62,294 bases of DNA from Lachnospiraceae bacterium (lineage in GTDB: Bacteria > Bacillota > Clostridia > Lachnospirales > Lachnospiraceae): contig BLLW01000017.1 in the NCBI GenBank assembly GCA_011959285.1, positions 1 through 62,294 on the forward strand, written 5' to 3'. This document shows, in pieces, positions 48,009-57,084 of this stretch. The notes below the pieces were generated by a model. It was not told where the DNA came from, did not search any database, and worked only from the letters and a program-made list of their open reading frames with translations. Within the stretch, counting starts at the first letter, position 1, and each line of letters opens with the position of its first letter. The translations under genes were made by a program, and so were the position numbers.

Positions 48009-48052
48009 CTCCTTTAGTTTTGTTTAACGAGTGGAAGGTCTCGAACACTCGG
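48009..48052 (-). promoter_or_regulatory. preQ1-I riboswitch controlling queT
   Basis: On the minus strand: a perfect 6-bp stem CGAGTG/CACTCG (48046-48051 with 48028-48033), a loop with ACCTTC, then the A-rich tail TTAAACAAAACTAAAGGAG. The tail nearly equals that of the Thermoanaerobacter tengcongensis preQ1-I aptamer. CCTT of the loop can pair with AAGG of the ribosome site, so ligand binding would block translation start. Confidence 0.87.
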
Positions 48053-48063
48053 TATCGTTGATT

Positions 48064-48091
48064 AGTATAACATGTGGCGGGCGGATGTCAA
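48064..48091 (-). promoter_or_regulatory. Promoter of queT
   Basis: Minus strand TTGACA (48091-48086), 16 bases, TATACT (48069-48064). The leader to the start codon is about 55 bases, almost all of it the aptamer. Confidence 0.82.
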
Positions 48092-48271
48092 TAGGGCGGG
48101 AGAAGTTTACTTTGGTAATAGTTTGGGGACCAGCAAGGGCGAAGGAGACGGTGAAATGTTAGATTCCGCTCTGCCTTATGCCTCCTGTATTTGGGATGTA
48201 GCACCGGTGTCATACTTTTAATATACGGAATGAAAAAGTGCGTGTCAATCTGATCATACTAGGTTCTTTCT

Positions 48272-48300
48272 TTGCTTTCTTATATGGTTTATGCTATAAT
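48272..48300 (+). promoter_or_regulatory. Promoter of the HerA-like ATPase gene
   Basis: TTGCTT (48272-48277), 17 bases, TATAAT (48295-48300) with an extended -10 TG at 48292-48293. The stretch 48092-48271 between the two divergent promoters shows no gene or clear motif. Confidence 0.7.
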
Positions 48301-48381
48301 GGCACAAGCATAAAGGGATGTCGGGTGCACCTTAAGGACGCACGGATGGAGGAACTGAATATAAAGTGAGGGAGTATTGGT

Positions 48382-49959
48382 ATGTATCAGGACGGTAAGA
48401 TTATAGTGGGAATGTCGGGGGATGAGAAGGTCTGTATTTACCCTAAGATGGCGAATCGGCATGGGATGATTGCGGGAGCTACGGGAAGCGGAAAGACGGT
48501 TACGTTAAAGGTGCTTACCGAGTCCTTCAGCGATTTGGGCGTGCCGGTGTTTCTGGCGGATGTAAAGGGCGATCTGGCAGGCATGTGCAGGCAGGGGGTG
48601 AGCAGTGATAGTGTTCAAAAGAGAATCGATGGAATGGGGCTTGCCCAAGAAGGATTTCAGTTTCGGAATTATCCGGTCACTTATTGGGATGTTTACGGTG
48701 AAAAGGGATTGCCGCTGCGCACTACGATTTCGGAGATGGGACCGCTTCTGCTGGGCAGAATCATGGATTTGAATGAGACGCAGTCTGATATTCTGACGAT
48801 TATCTTTAAGATTGCTGATGATGAGGGGCTTTTGCTTTTAGATACCAAGGATCTCCGCGCCATGATACAATATGTGACTGAGAATGCCAAGGAGTACGGG
48901 GTGCAGTATGGGAATTTGTCCAAGCAGAGCCTGGGGGCAATCATGCGGGCTGTGGTTGCGCTGGAAGCAGAAGGAGGAGAGCTGTTCTTCGGTGAACCGG
49001 CACTTGAGATTGGGGATTGGATGCGCACGGATGAAAACGGAAGGGGCGTCATTCAGATTCTGGACTGCCAGAAGCTGATGGGCAGTCCCACCATGTATTC
49101 CACTTTTATGCTTTGGATGATGTCAGAATTATTTGAAACCTTGCCGGAGGCGGGAGATGGAGAAAAGCCCAAGATGGTGTTTTTCTTTGATGAGGCGCAT
49201 CTTTTGTTTGATTCTGCATCAAAGGCGCTTTTGGTTAAAATCGAGCAGGTGGTGAAGCTGATTCGTTCTAAGGGTGTCGGAATTTATTTTGTCACACAAA
49301 ATCCCAAGGATATTCCGGACGGTGTCTTGGGGCAGCTTGGAAATAAGGTGCAGCATGCGCTTCATGCGTATACGCCGGCAGAACAGAAGGGATGTAAAGC
49401 GGCAGCCCAGTCTTTCAGGGAAAATCCAGAATTTGACACTTATGATGTGCTGACCCAGCTGGGAATTGGGGAAGCGCTCATTTCGGTACTGGATGAAGGC
49501 GGCGTGCCTACCATTGTGAAGCGGTGCCAGATTCTTCCGCCCCAGAGTCAGATGGGGGCATTAGAGGAAGCGGTGCGCAAGGAGCAGGTTCAAGGGAACC
49601 TCCTTTACAGCAAGTATGCTCAGATGATGGATCGGGAGTCCGCTTATGAGGTTTTAGAAAAAAAGGTGCTGGAACAGCAGGAAAATAACCGGAAACAAGC
49701 CGAGGCGGCAGCCGCCGAAAAGCAGAAGCTAAAGGAAGCGGAGGCGGCAAAAAAGGCGGAAGAAAAGAAAGCCGCCGCCAAGGATAAGCAGGTCAAGAAG
49801 ACGGTCAAACAGGTGGGGAACAGCGCGGCAGGAACCATAGGCAGAGAGTTTGGAAACAGCATCGGAAAGACCTTGGGGGGCAGCTTTGGAAAGAAGGTTG
49901 GCGGCAACGTGGGCGCATCTCTTGGACGCGGTCTGTTCAGCACGCTGTTTAAGCTGTAG
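48382..49959 (+). CDS. HerA-like/DUF853 P-loop ATPase
   Basis: 525 residues. Walker A GATGSGKT at 32-39, ADVKGDLAGM, Walker B VFFFDEAHLLF, and YFVTQNPKDIPDGVLGQLGNKVQHALHA near the Arg finger region, as in the DUF853 group related to HerA/FtsK. After about 410 comes an Ala/Lys/Glu coiled coil, and the tail is Gly-rich (GREFGNSIGKTLGGSFGKK). No NurA nuclease gene is nearby. Proposed roles include DNA translocation; unproven. Confidence 0.82.
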   Translation: MYQDGKIIVGMSGDEKVCIYPKMANRHGMIAGATGSGKTVTLKVLTESFSDLGVPVFLADVKGDLAGMCRQGVSSDSVQKRIDGMGLAQEGFQFRNYPVTYWDVYGEKGLPLRTTISEMGPLLLGRIMDLNETQSDILTIIFKIADDEGLLLLDTKDLRAMIQYVTENAKEYGVQYGNLSKQSLGAIMRAVVALEAEGGELFFGEPALEIGDWMRTDENGRGVIQILDCQKLMGSPTMYSTFMLWMMSELFETLPEAGDGEKPKMVFFFDEAHLLFDSASKALLVKIEQVVKLIRSKGVGIYFVTQNPKDIPDGVLGQLGNKVQHALHAYTPAEQKGCKAAAQSFRENPEFDTYDVLTQLGIGEALISVLDEGGVPTIVKRCQILPPQSQMGALEEAVRKEQVQGNLLYSKYAQMMDRESAYEVLEKKVLEQQENNRKQAEAAAAEKQKLKEAEAAKKAEEKKAAAKDKQVKKTVKQVGNSAAGTIGREFGNSIGKTLGGSFGKKVGGNVGASLGRGLFSTLFKL

Positions 49960-49971
49960 AGAGAGGAAACT

Positions 49972-50697
49972 ATGCTGCGGATTGCCATATGTGATGATGA
50001 ACAATTTTATAGGGACAAAATAAAACGGCTCCTTGAGAAGTATCTCAAGGAGCATGATTTAAATTGTGAGATTCATTTGTTTTCATCGGGGAAGGAATTT
50101 CTCGATAAAAGTGAGAACAGCGTAAAATATGATATTGTATTTATGGATATTAATATGGAGGAAATGGATGGCATTCAGACGGCAATGCAGATGCGTGCCT
50201 TCCATTCAGAAACCTACCTGGTGCTGATTACGGCGTTTATCAATTATGTGTTGGAGGGATACAAGGTAGATGCTGTGCGGTACATCATGAAAGATACGCT
50301 GGATGCGGCTCTGCCGGAGTGCATGGCTGCCATCCTGCAGAAAATGAAGATTGCGCGGGTGAGTTTTTCCTTTATGGAAGGGGAAAGAATGCTATATGCA
50401 GATAATCTCTTTTATGTGGAAAGCCAGCGGCATAAGCTGATTTTCTATTACATGGAGGAACAGACGCATAGGGATACCGTTAGGTATCATATGTATGAGA
50501 AGCTGGATACAATCGAACAGAAACTGCATGGATATGGATTTCTGCGCATCCACAAAAGTTATCTTGTAAATATGAAGCATATCCGCCGCATCGGAAACTA
50601 TACAGCAGTGCTGAGTACGGGGGAGGAACTGCCTGTTCCGCGTCTTAGATTTCAGGCTGTCAGGGAAGAATTTGTGGCGTATAAGGGGGCGATGTGA
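49972..50697 (+). CDS. LytTR family response regulator
   Basis: 241 residues: receiver domain (about 1-120, phospho-acceptor Asp in VFMDINMEEMDG) and LytTR DNA-binding domain (about 140-235, FLRIHKSYLVNMKHIRRI). Works with the GHKL kinase that overlaps it by four bases. Systems of this type (AgrA/AgrC) often sense peptides, but no agrB/agrD gene is beside it. Confidence 0.92.
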   Translation: MLRIAICDDEQFYRDKIKRLLEKYLKEHDLNCEIHLFSSGKEFLDKSENSVKYDIVFMDINMEEMDGIQTAMQMRAFHSETYLVLITAFINYVLEGYKVDAVRYIMKDTLDAALPECMAAILQKMKIARVSFSFMEGERMLYADNLFYVESQRHKLIFYYMEEQTHRDTVRYHMYEKLDTIEQKLHGYGFLRIHKSYLVNMKHIRRIGNYTAVLSTGEELPVPRLRFQAVREEFVAYKGAM

Positions 50698-51998
50698 TGG
50701 ATACGATTGTGCGGTGTGTGATCGCCTCTATTATGATGGGGATTAGTTGTAAGACATTTTTTGAAATTTTTGCGCCTGTCAGGAAGCATCGGCATAAGTG
50801 GATGGAACATCTGGTCGTTTGGCTGGTCGCCGCCGGCTTTCTGGTGATTGCGTTTACAAAGGTTCCGCCTTATGTTTTGCAGCCGGTCCGATTCATCGTC
50901 GCCATTGCCCTGCCCGTGCAGATTTGCTTTCAAATAAAAGTTACAAAAAATGCCGTCCTATCTGTCTTATTTTGTGGGGTGTACTGGATTTTAAGTATGA
51001 TTTTGATATCAACGGTCTATGTACTGCCTGTGGTGCATACGAGGGAGCTAGATGACTGGATAGAAATCATTACAGACAGTTCTTTTTTGTGCGTGATGCT
51101 CTTTTTGCATCATAAATTGGAAAAACATATTTATGTGATTGGGAGAGAAAAACGATGGGCGGGATTAGCCCTTTTTCCTATAATCGGATTGACTGTTCTC
51201 GTGGCTATTGCGATGATGCCGTGGGACGGCAGCAGCGTGGACAAATATGCAAAGCTGGCGGCGGTCCTGGGATTTACGATTATTTGTTTATGTCTCTTTT
51301 TTTACATTGAAAATATGCTGGCAAGGGAAGCGGAAGTGCAGAACCTGCGGCTGATTCAGGCGCAGACTTTAAATCAGATGGAACTTTACCGTGCCATGCA
51401 GAAAAATTATGAACAGAATAGGCGTCTTTTGCACGATTATAAAAATCAGCTGAACTGTATTCAGGGAATGCTTATGGAGGGACAGGCAAAGGGAGCTTTG
51501 GCGTATATATCCAAGCTGACAGGAAGTATCCGAAAAAATGCAGATTATGTGAATACAAATCACACCGTGGTGAATGTGGTGCTGAACCAGAAGTACCAGG
51601 AAGCGTGTGAGAAGGGGATCACTATGACGATGGCGGTCAATGACCTGTCAGGGCTTTTGGTGAGTGAGGAGGAAATTGTAATCCTTTTGGTGAATCTGCT
51701 TGACAATGCCATAGAGGCATGCGGCAGGCTGACTTGTGATAAAATCATACAGTTTAAAATGTTGCTGGAGGACGGGCAGCTGGTGCTTTCTATCAGAAAT
51801 CCGGTGGAGGAGGCGGTGAAGATTAAGGGGAAGAGGATTCCTAGTGGTAAGAGCATGGCGGCGCAGCATGGAATCGGACTCATGAATGTGGATTCCGTGA
51901 TTAGGAAGAACGGCGGGATGAGCGCGCTTAGGTGCGAAGACGGATGGTTCTGCTTTTCGGCGATTATTGGGGAGAGAGAAGTAGAAAATAAACAGTGA
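50694..51998 (+). CDS. GHKL sensor histidine kinase (AgrC type)
   Basis: 434 residues; six predicted membrane segments (about 1-205), a dimer helix with HDYKNQLNCIQGML, and a GHKL ATPase domain with NLLDNAIEA (N box) and HGIGLMNVDSVIRKNGG (G box). Starts at GTG 50694 or ATG 50697, overlapping the response regulator stop (GTGATG), so the pair is co-translated. Confidence 0.9.
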   Translation: MMDTIVRCVIASIMMGISCKTFFEIFAPVRKHRHKWMEHLVVWLVAAGFLVIAFTKVPPYVLQPVRFIVAIALPVQICFQIKVTKNAVLSVLFCGVYWILSMILISTVYVLPVVHTRELDDWIEIITDSSFLCVMLFLHHKLEKHIYVIGREKRWAGLALFPIIGLTVLVAIAMMPWDGSSVDKYAKLAAVLGFTIICLCLFFYIENMLAREAEVQNLRLIQAQTLNQMELYRAMQKNYEQNRRLLHDYKNQLNCIQGMLMEGQAKGALAYISKLTGSIRKNADYVNTNHTVVNVVLNQKYQEACEKGITMTMAVNDLSGLLVSEEEIVILLVNLLDNAIEACGRLTCDKIIQFKMLLEDGQLVLSIRNPVEEAVKIKGKRIPSGKSMAAQHGIGLMNVDSVIRKNGGMSALRCEDGWFCFSAIIGEREVENKQ

Positions 51999-52046
51999 AA
52001 CCACATAAAGCTGCAGCTGCGTGACAAGAGCGGCAGCAGGTGGATT

Positions 52047-52073
52047 AAAAAAGACGCGAAGGCGTCTTTTTTT
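52047..52073 (+). terminator. Terminator of the two-component operon
   Basis: GACGC (52053-52057) and GCGTC (52062-52066) around GAAG, flanked by A6 and T7, so the stem extends to 11 bp and may work in both directions. Confidence 0.92.
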
Positions 52074-52188
52074 GTTTGGACAGTGCCGATTTATGCCGGA
52101 GGTATTGTCTAGGGAAAAGGACGTTTATACAATGAAAAAAAGAGGCATAAGCCTATGTACAGTTCAAAATTAGGAAGGAGTAGAGGAA

Positions 52189-53010
52189 ATGATAAAGGAA
52201 GAAAAAAGGAAATTAAAGAATAAGAAAAGTGTCGGGTCTGTGGTTTTACTAATGGTGTTTGTGGTTTTGCTATTGGCGGGTTGCACCAGTGCAGAAAAGG
52301 AACAAGGTGTGGCGGGGAATGCACCGAAAGAGGCAGCAAATGCAATGATGGAAAACCTGAGGGAGTTGGACCTTGCATCATTTAACGCATGTACGGACAA
52401 TTATGTGAGAACCTACCACAACTGGATTGGCATACCCACAGAGAGGGAGTACAGGGTATTCAATGAAATATTGCAGCCGGGACTGGTAAAAGGGAGACAT
52501 TATGAGTTAAATTATCAGTTTGCCGAAAAAATCGTAGAGCACTTGGAGTGGGAAATCGTAGATGTGAGGCAGGAAGGCGAATGGGCAGAGATTGACATGA
52601 AAATAACCAATGTCAATATGGGGAATGTGCTGGGAGAATATGAGATGTATATGCTGGAGAGCATGTTGGAGGCGCCGGGAAGCGGTCTCGGGCAATTGGT
52701 AAGTGAGATGGCTGATTTAGCAAACGGAAAGAAAAAACTCCTTTCCATCATGGATGGTCTAGATGCGGCAGATACTTGGATAACGGAGGTTACTGTCACG
52801 GCAATCTGGGAAGGTGGACGGTGGAAGATGCATGTCAGCGAGGCATTCATCAATGCTTTTATGGGGAATATGCTTGCAGAGGACTACGAGGAGGAACTAG
52901 AGCGCAGGATCGATGAGCTTATGGAAGAGTATGAGGATAAGGTGGATGAATGGGCAGATCAGTTTGAAGAGAATGTAGAGGAATGGACAGAGAAGGTATT
53001 TGGGAGATAG
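52189..53010 (+). CDS. Lipoprotein of unknown function
   Basis: 273 residues: basic N-terminus, hydrophobic segment and lipobox LLAGC (Cys about 37), then a globular part, ending in an acidic amphipathic helix rich in Glu, Asp and Trp (about 230-273). Resembles the DUF5105-like lipoproteins that resemble NTF2 folds, but I cannot assign a family firmly. AAGGAG precedes the ATG. Confidence 0.65.
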   Translation: MIKEEKRKLKNKKSVGSVVLLMVFVVLLLAGCTSAEKEQGVAGNAPKEAANAMMENLRELDLASFNACTDNYVRTYHNWIGIPTEREYRVFNEILQPGLVKGRHYELNYQFAEKIVEHLEWEIVDVRQEGEWAEIDMKITNVNMGNVLGEYEMYMLESMLEAPGSGLGQLVSEMADLANGKKKLLSIMDGLDAADTWITEVTVTAIWEGGRWKMHVSEAFINAFMGNMLAEDYEEELERRIDELMEEYEDKVDEWADQFEENVEEWTEKVFGR

Positions 53011-53079
53011 AAAAAGATTGGTTTATAGGGAAGGGAGGAGTATAATAAAAAAATAAGAGAAAGAGTATGGGAGGGTATT

Positions 53080-54747
53080 ATGGATAGTTGGAAGGCGTTA
53101 TTTAGCCCACGGGTTTTGAAGAGAGGAAAGGGGTGTTATGAGGCAGGCGCTGTCAAACAGGTCATGGCTGCCGGGCGTGGGGTCGAGGCCGTGGTAGAAG
53201 GCAGCGAGGATTATAAAGTAGAAATTGAAGTGCAGGATGGGGAAATGGTCGATATATGGTGCAGCTGTCCGTATGCCGAGGATGGGGATCGCTGCAAGCA
53301 TATGGCAGCGGTCTTGTATAAGATTGAAAGGGGTAACAAAGGTGATTCTCCAGACTGGATGGAAAAATATTATGGCGAGAAGCAGGAACTTAAGGATGTG
53401 ATTCTAAGTATACCTGAGAATGAAGTTCGGGATTTCTTGTTTGAGATGGCGGTGTCAAATGCGCAGGTCAAAAATTTCATCATGATAAGATATGCAGGAG
53501 GCATTACAGAAAGGCAGATGCTGCGTCTAAAAAAGGAAATAAAAAACATTGCCGACGCACATTCAGACTGCCATGGGCTCGTGGAGAGGAATCAGGTAGG
53601 CGATTATGCCGCGGCTATAGTGGATTTTCTCCATGATAATGTAAGAGGCATGATTGAACAGGGATTTACCGCGGAAGCATTTGAACTGACAAATGCAGTA
53701 TTAATTCAGACGGAAAATGCGGTAATAGATCATTCAAACGGAGATATTACATGGATTGGGGATGTATGCTATGAGTATTGGGAGGATATTCTGGGATATT
53801 GTGGGAAAGAAGAGAAAAAGAAAATGTTTGACTGGTTCAGCGAGATGTATGCTGCCGGTGAAATGTCTAACGAGACGGACTGCTTTTTTTTAGATATTCT
53901 TGTGAATAAGTTCAGCGATGAGGAGCAGCTTAGCCAGACACTTGCCAAATTGGATGAGAAGATAGAGCAGTCTGACTGTAGAGGAAGCGGGAGCGCCGAT
54001 CATACTTTTGAAATTAAAATCTTAAGGAGGCTGGAAATCATGGGTGACCTTCGATACACGGAATTGGAGAGGCTGGAATACAGGCGGAGATACTGGAACT
54101 TTGCATCTGTCAGGAGAGGACAGATTGCAGTGTATCAGAGGGATAGAAGAATAGAGGAAGCAATCGAATTGCTTGAGGAAAGCAAAAAGCTTGATGAAAA
54201 ATTACCGGGGCTGGTTGAAGAGTACAGCCGCAAGTTGATAGAACTGTATCATGATATGGGAAAAATAGATGAGTACAAAAAGGAACTTACTTTTTTCATA
54301 TTTAAATGCAACCCAAGACAGATGGATTATGTGGACAAGCTGAAAGAAATCTGTTCAAAGGAGGAATGGCAGGACTACAGAGAGAAGATTCTGACATGTG
54401 AAAGCGGACGGGCTATCCGGTATGAATTGATGGATAAGGAAGGCTTCCATGAACGCCTGCTTGAGGAAATTTTGAAAGAAGGTAATGCTTATCAGCTGGA
54501 TAGATATGAGGAGGTGCTTAAGGATAAGTTTCCAGAACAGGTGAGGGACGGTTATGTGCAGTATGTGGAGCAGCAGGCGGAGCACACAGCTCTCAGGAGC
54601 CATTATATAGAGTTGATCAGATATTTGAAAAAAATCGAAGAATATCCGGAGGGGGAAGAGATAGCGAAGAAGATTATTGCGGAATGGAAGGAAAAGTACT
54701 ACAAGCGGTATGCAATGATGGATGAACTGCGGAAGGCAGGGCTGTGA
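53080..54747 (+). CDS. SWIM zinc finger protein
   Basis: 555 residues. N-terminal SWIM motif CxCx(n)CxH: WCSCPYAEDGDRCKHMAAVLY (residues about 63-83 when counted from the ATG). The rest is alpha-helical, with TPR-like helix pairs in the second half. SWIM domains bind DNA or protein; in bacteria they are often joined to SNF2 helicases, but here the helicase is absent. GGGAGGG precedes ATG. Confidence 0.8.
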   Translation: MDSWKALFSPRVLKRGKGCYEAGAVKQVMAAGRGVEAVVEGSEDYKVEIEVQDGEMVDIWCSCPYAEDGDRCKHMAAVLYKIERGNKGDSPDWMEKYYGEKQELKDVILSIPENEVRDFLFEMAVSNAQVKNFIMIRYAGGITERQMLRLKKEIKNIADAHSDCHGLVERNQVGDYAAAIVDFLHDNVRGMIEQGFTAEAFELTNAVLIQTENAVIDHSNGDITWIGDVCYEYWEDILGYCGKEEKKKMFDWFSEMYAAGEMSNETDCFFLDILVNKFSDEEQLSQTLAKLDEKIEQSDCRGSGSADHTFEIKILRRLEIMGDLRYTELERLEYRRRYWNFASVRRGQIAVYQRDRRIEEAIELLEESKKLDEKLPGLVEEYSRKLIELYHDMGKIDEYKKELTFFIFKCNPRQMDYVDKLKEICSKEEWQDYREKILTCESGRAIRYELMDKEGFHERLLEEILKEGNAYQLDRYEEVLKDKFPEQVRDGYVQYVEQQAEHTALRSHYIELIRYLKKIEEYPEGEEIAKKIIAEWKEKYYKRYAMMDELRKAGL

Positions 54748-54848
54748 AATGGGATGTGAACTGCAAGTAAAAACTGACAGGAAGTAAACAGTCATAACCC
54801 TTTAGAATCTTTCATACAATGTAAAAAAGTGTTCTGAGGGGATTTCCT

Positions 54849-55112
54849 TTGAAAGATTATATCGAGGAGAGAGCAATCGATATTGCCAATTATATCATTG
54901 AAAACAATGCTACGGTGAGACAGACTGCGAAGGAGTTCGGAATTAGCAAGAGTACGGTACATAAGGATGTGACTGAAAGATTGATGCAAATTAACCCCTC
55001 TCTTGCTAAAGAGGCAAGAAAGGTTCTGGATGTAAACAAACAGGAACGTCATATTCGGGGAGGAATGGCAACAAAGGAAAAATATGCGCATCAACACAAC
55101 GCATACGTATAA
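54849..55112 (+). CDS. spoIIID: Sporulation transcription factor SpoIIID
   Basis: 87 residues, mother-cell regulator that tunes sigma-E and sigma-K genes. Begins KDYIEERAIDIANYI and has the helix-turn-helix TVRQTAKEFGISKSTVHKD and the C-terminal basic HIRGGMATKEKY that contacts DNA, all conserved with Bacillus. The start is TTG 54849 after GAGGGGA. Its presence shows that the host belongs to a sporulating line. Confidence 0.95.
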   Translation: MKDYIEERAIDIANYIIENNATVRQTAKEFGISKSTVHKDVTERLMQINPSLAKEARKVLDVNKQERHIRGGMATKEKYAHQHNAYV

Positions 55113-55267
55113 AAGCCATGGAAACCGGCAGGTTAAAAATTGTTTGGGGGGTCGGAAAGTTTCGACTGTTGTGATTGCGCTCCGGCACGGATATGTGCTA
55201 GGGCGCAAGCTGTTTGCTTTTGGCGGACAGCGCATGGAAGGACATGCCTGCACATAAAAAGGGGCGG
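55113..55267 (+). other. Intergenic stretch with a hairpin, no gene seen
   Basis: Lies between spoIIID and the guaA promoter. Arms 55177-55188 and 55195-55206 pair at 10 of 12 positions (one G-U) around GGATAT; no T run follows. I find no match to a purine or PRPP riboswitch. Confidence 0.4.
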
Positions 55268-55295
55268 TTGACTTTCTTTTTAGAATAGATATAAT
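55268..55295 (+). promoter_or_regulatory. Promoter of guaA
   Basis: TTGACT (55268-55273), 16 bases, TATAAT (55290-55295). Leader of about 45 bases to the start codon, with ACAGGAG as ribosome site. Confidence 0.85.
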
Positions 55296-55345
55296 AAAAA
55301 GTAATTCACAAGAAACGAGTAAGGACACAAGACAGGAGTGCATTT

Positions 55346-56887
55346 ATGGATAAAGAAATGGTTATTGTTATTGACTTCGGAGGTCAATATAATCAGCTGA
55401 TTGCCAGAAGGGTCAGGGAATGTCATGTATATTGTGAGGTTCATCCCTGCACCATAAGTTTGGAGCAGATTAAAGAGATGAATCCAAAGGGAATTATTTT
55501 TACAGGAGGTCCTAACAGCGTTTATGCCGAAGATTCTCCCCGGTATTCTGCTGAGGTTTTTGAATTGGGCATCCCGATTCTGGGCATCTGCTATGGCTCC
55601 CAGCTGATGTCATATCTTTTGGGCGGCAGTGTAAAGACGGCGCCTGTAAGTGAGTATGGAAAGACGGAAGTGGAAGTGGACAAGTCTTCTGTGCTGTTTT
55701 CTAATGTGTCAGGTAAGACGATTTGCTGGATGAGCCACACCGACTATATTGAGAAAGCGCCTGAAGACTTTAAAGTGACGGCGCGCACGCCAGTTTGTCC
55801 TGTGGCGGCGATGGAAAATGCGGATAGAAAACTTTATGCCGTGCAATTCCATCCGGAAGTTATGCATACCCAGGAAGGTATGAAAATGCTTTCTAATTTT
55901 GTATATCAGGTATGCCAGTGCAAGGGCGACTGGCGAATGGATTCTTTTGTGGAGACGACGATTAAGCAGATTCGTGAAAAAGTTGGAGACGGCAGAGTGC
56001 TCTGCGCGCTTTCCGGAGGAGTCGATTCCTCTGTGGCAGCAGTGCTTTTGGCGAAAGCGGTAGGAAAACAACTTACTTGTGTATTTGTAGATCACGGGCT
56101 TTTGCGTAAGAATGAAGGTGATGAGGTAGAAGCTGTCTTTGGTCCGGATGGAGCATATGACTTGAACTTTATCCGCGTCAATGCCAGAGAGCGGTTTTAT
56201 GGTAAGCTTGCCGGTGTGACGGAACCGGAGGCAAAGCGTAAGATTATCGGAGAAGAGTTTATTCGTGTCTTTGAAGAGGAAGCAAAGAAGATTGGTGCGG
56301 TGGATTTTCTGGTGCAGGGAACGATTTACCCAGACGTGATTGAGAGCGGTCTTGGCAAGAGCGCTGTGATTAAATCCCATCACAATGTAGGCGGTCTTCC
56401 TGATTATGTTGACTTTAAGGAGATTATTGAACCTTTAAGGCTATTATTTAAAGATGAGGTAAGGATGGCTGGCCTTGAGCTTGGTATTCCTGAGCATTTG
56501 GTGTATAGGCAGCCTTTCCCGGGACCAGGGCTTGGTATAAGGATTATCGGCGAGGTGACAGCAGAGAAGGTCCGCATCGTGCAGGATGCAGATGCAATCT
56601 ACAGGGAAGAGATTGCAAAGGCAGGTGTAGATAAGGGACTTGGACAGTATTTTGCCGCACTGACAAATATGCGGAGTGTAGGTGTCATGGGGGATGAGAG
56701 AACTTATGACTATGCGATTGCGCTTAGGGCGGTAAACACTTCGGACTTCATGACGGCGGAAGCGGCACAGATTCCCTGGGAAGTGCTCGGTACGGTGACT
56801 AGCAGAATTGTGAATGAAGTAAAGGGGGTTAACCGGGTGCTGTATGACTGCACGGGGAAACCGCCGGCGACGATTGAGTTCGAGTGA
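55346..56887 (+). CDS. guaA: GMP synthase (glutamine-hydrolysing)
   Basis: 513 residues; makes GMP from XMP, Gln and ATP. Class I amidotransferase domain with nucleophile Cys in GICYGSQLM and the His/Glu pair QFHPEV; ATP pyrophosphatase P-loop [13 protein letters not shown]-terminal dimer domain ending [10 protein letters not shown]. The 3' end of guaA is a known target of tyrosine-integrase elements, and such an element begins just downstream here. Confidence 0.97.
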   Translation: MDKEMVIVIDFGGQYNQLIARRVRECHVYCEVHPCTISLEQIKEMNPKGIIFTGGPNSVYAEDSPRYSAEVFELGIPILGICYGSQLMSYLLGGSVKTAPVSEYGKTEVEVDKSSVLFSNVSGKTICWMSHTDYIEKAPEDFKVTARTPVCPVAAMENADRKLYAVQFHPEVMHTQEGMKMLSNFVYQVCQCKGDWRMDSFVETTIKQIREKVGDGRVLCALSGGVDSSVAAVLLAKAVGKQLTCVFVDHGLLRKNEGDEVEAVFGPDGAYDLNFIRVNARERFYGKLAGVTEPEAKRKIIGEEFIRVFEEEAKKIGAVDFLVQGTIYPDVIESGLGKSAVIKSHHNVGGLPDYVDFKEIIEPLRLLFKDEVRMAGLELGIPEHLVYRQPFPGPGLGIRIIGEVTAEKVRIVQDADAIYREEIAKAGVDKGLGQYFAALTNMRSVGVMGDERTYDYAIALRAVNTSDFMTAEAAQIPWEVLGTVTSRIVNEVKGVNRVLYDCTGKPPATIEFE

Positions 56888-56946
56888 TGAAATTGGATTT
56901 AGAAAGCTAGTGTTTATGCGGGTTGCAAGCAAATTTGTTTAGGCAC

Positions 56947-56975
56947 TGGCAACGATTTGGCAACATTTTCAACAT
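56947..56975. other. Candidate left attachment region with phased repeats
   Basis: TGGCAAC occurs at 56947-56953 and 56958-56964, 11 bases apart, and CAACAT at 56961 and 56970. Repeats spaced by a helical turn beside an integrase gene suggest core or arm sites. Cannot be confirmed without the right end. Confidence 0.35.
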
Positions 56976-57011
56976 CACGCACTAAATAATTACATCAATG
57001 GCATAAGAAAA

Positions 57012-57063
57012 ACCTTGCTGATTTTCAGATATGGAAACTGAATATCGGCAAGGTCTTTTTTAT
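57012..57063. terminator. Bidirectional terminator at the edge of the element
   Basis: 17-bp arms (57012-57028 with 57038-57054) pair with one mismatch and one G-U, followed by CTTTTTT on the plus strand and TTTTTC on the minus strand. It can end both guaA and the minus-strand regulator. Confidence 0.85.
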
Positions 57064-57084
57064 GCTTATTTCTGCTTTTTCTTT

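Noticed and set aside
52132-52173. 13-residue frame (MKKRGISLCTVQN) as a signal peptide for the two-component system
   Set aside because: Too short for a prepheromone, lies after the terminator, and no processing protein is coded nearby.
55113-55267. Purine or PRPP riboswitch before guaA
   Set aside because: No conserved aptamer core could be found, and the segment lies upstream of the guaA promoter.
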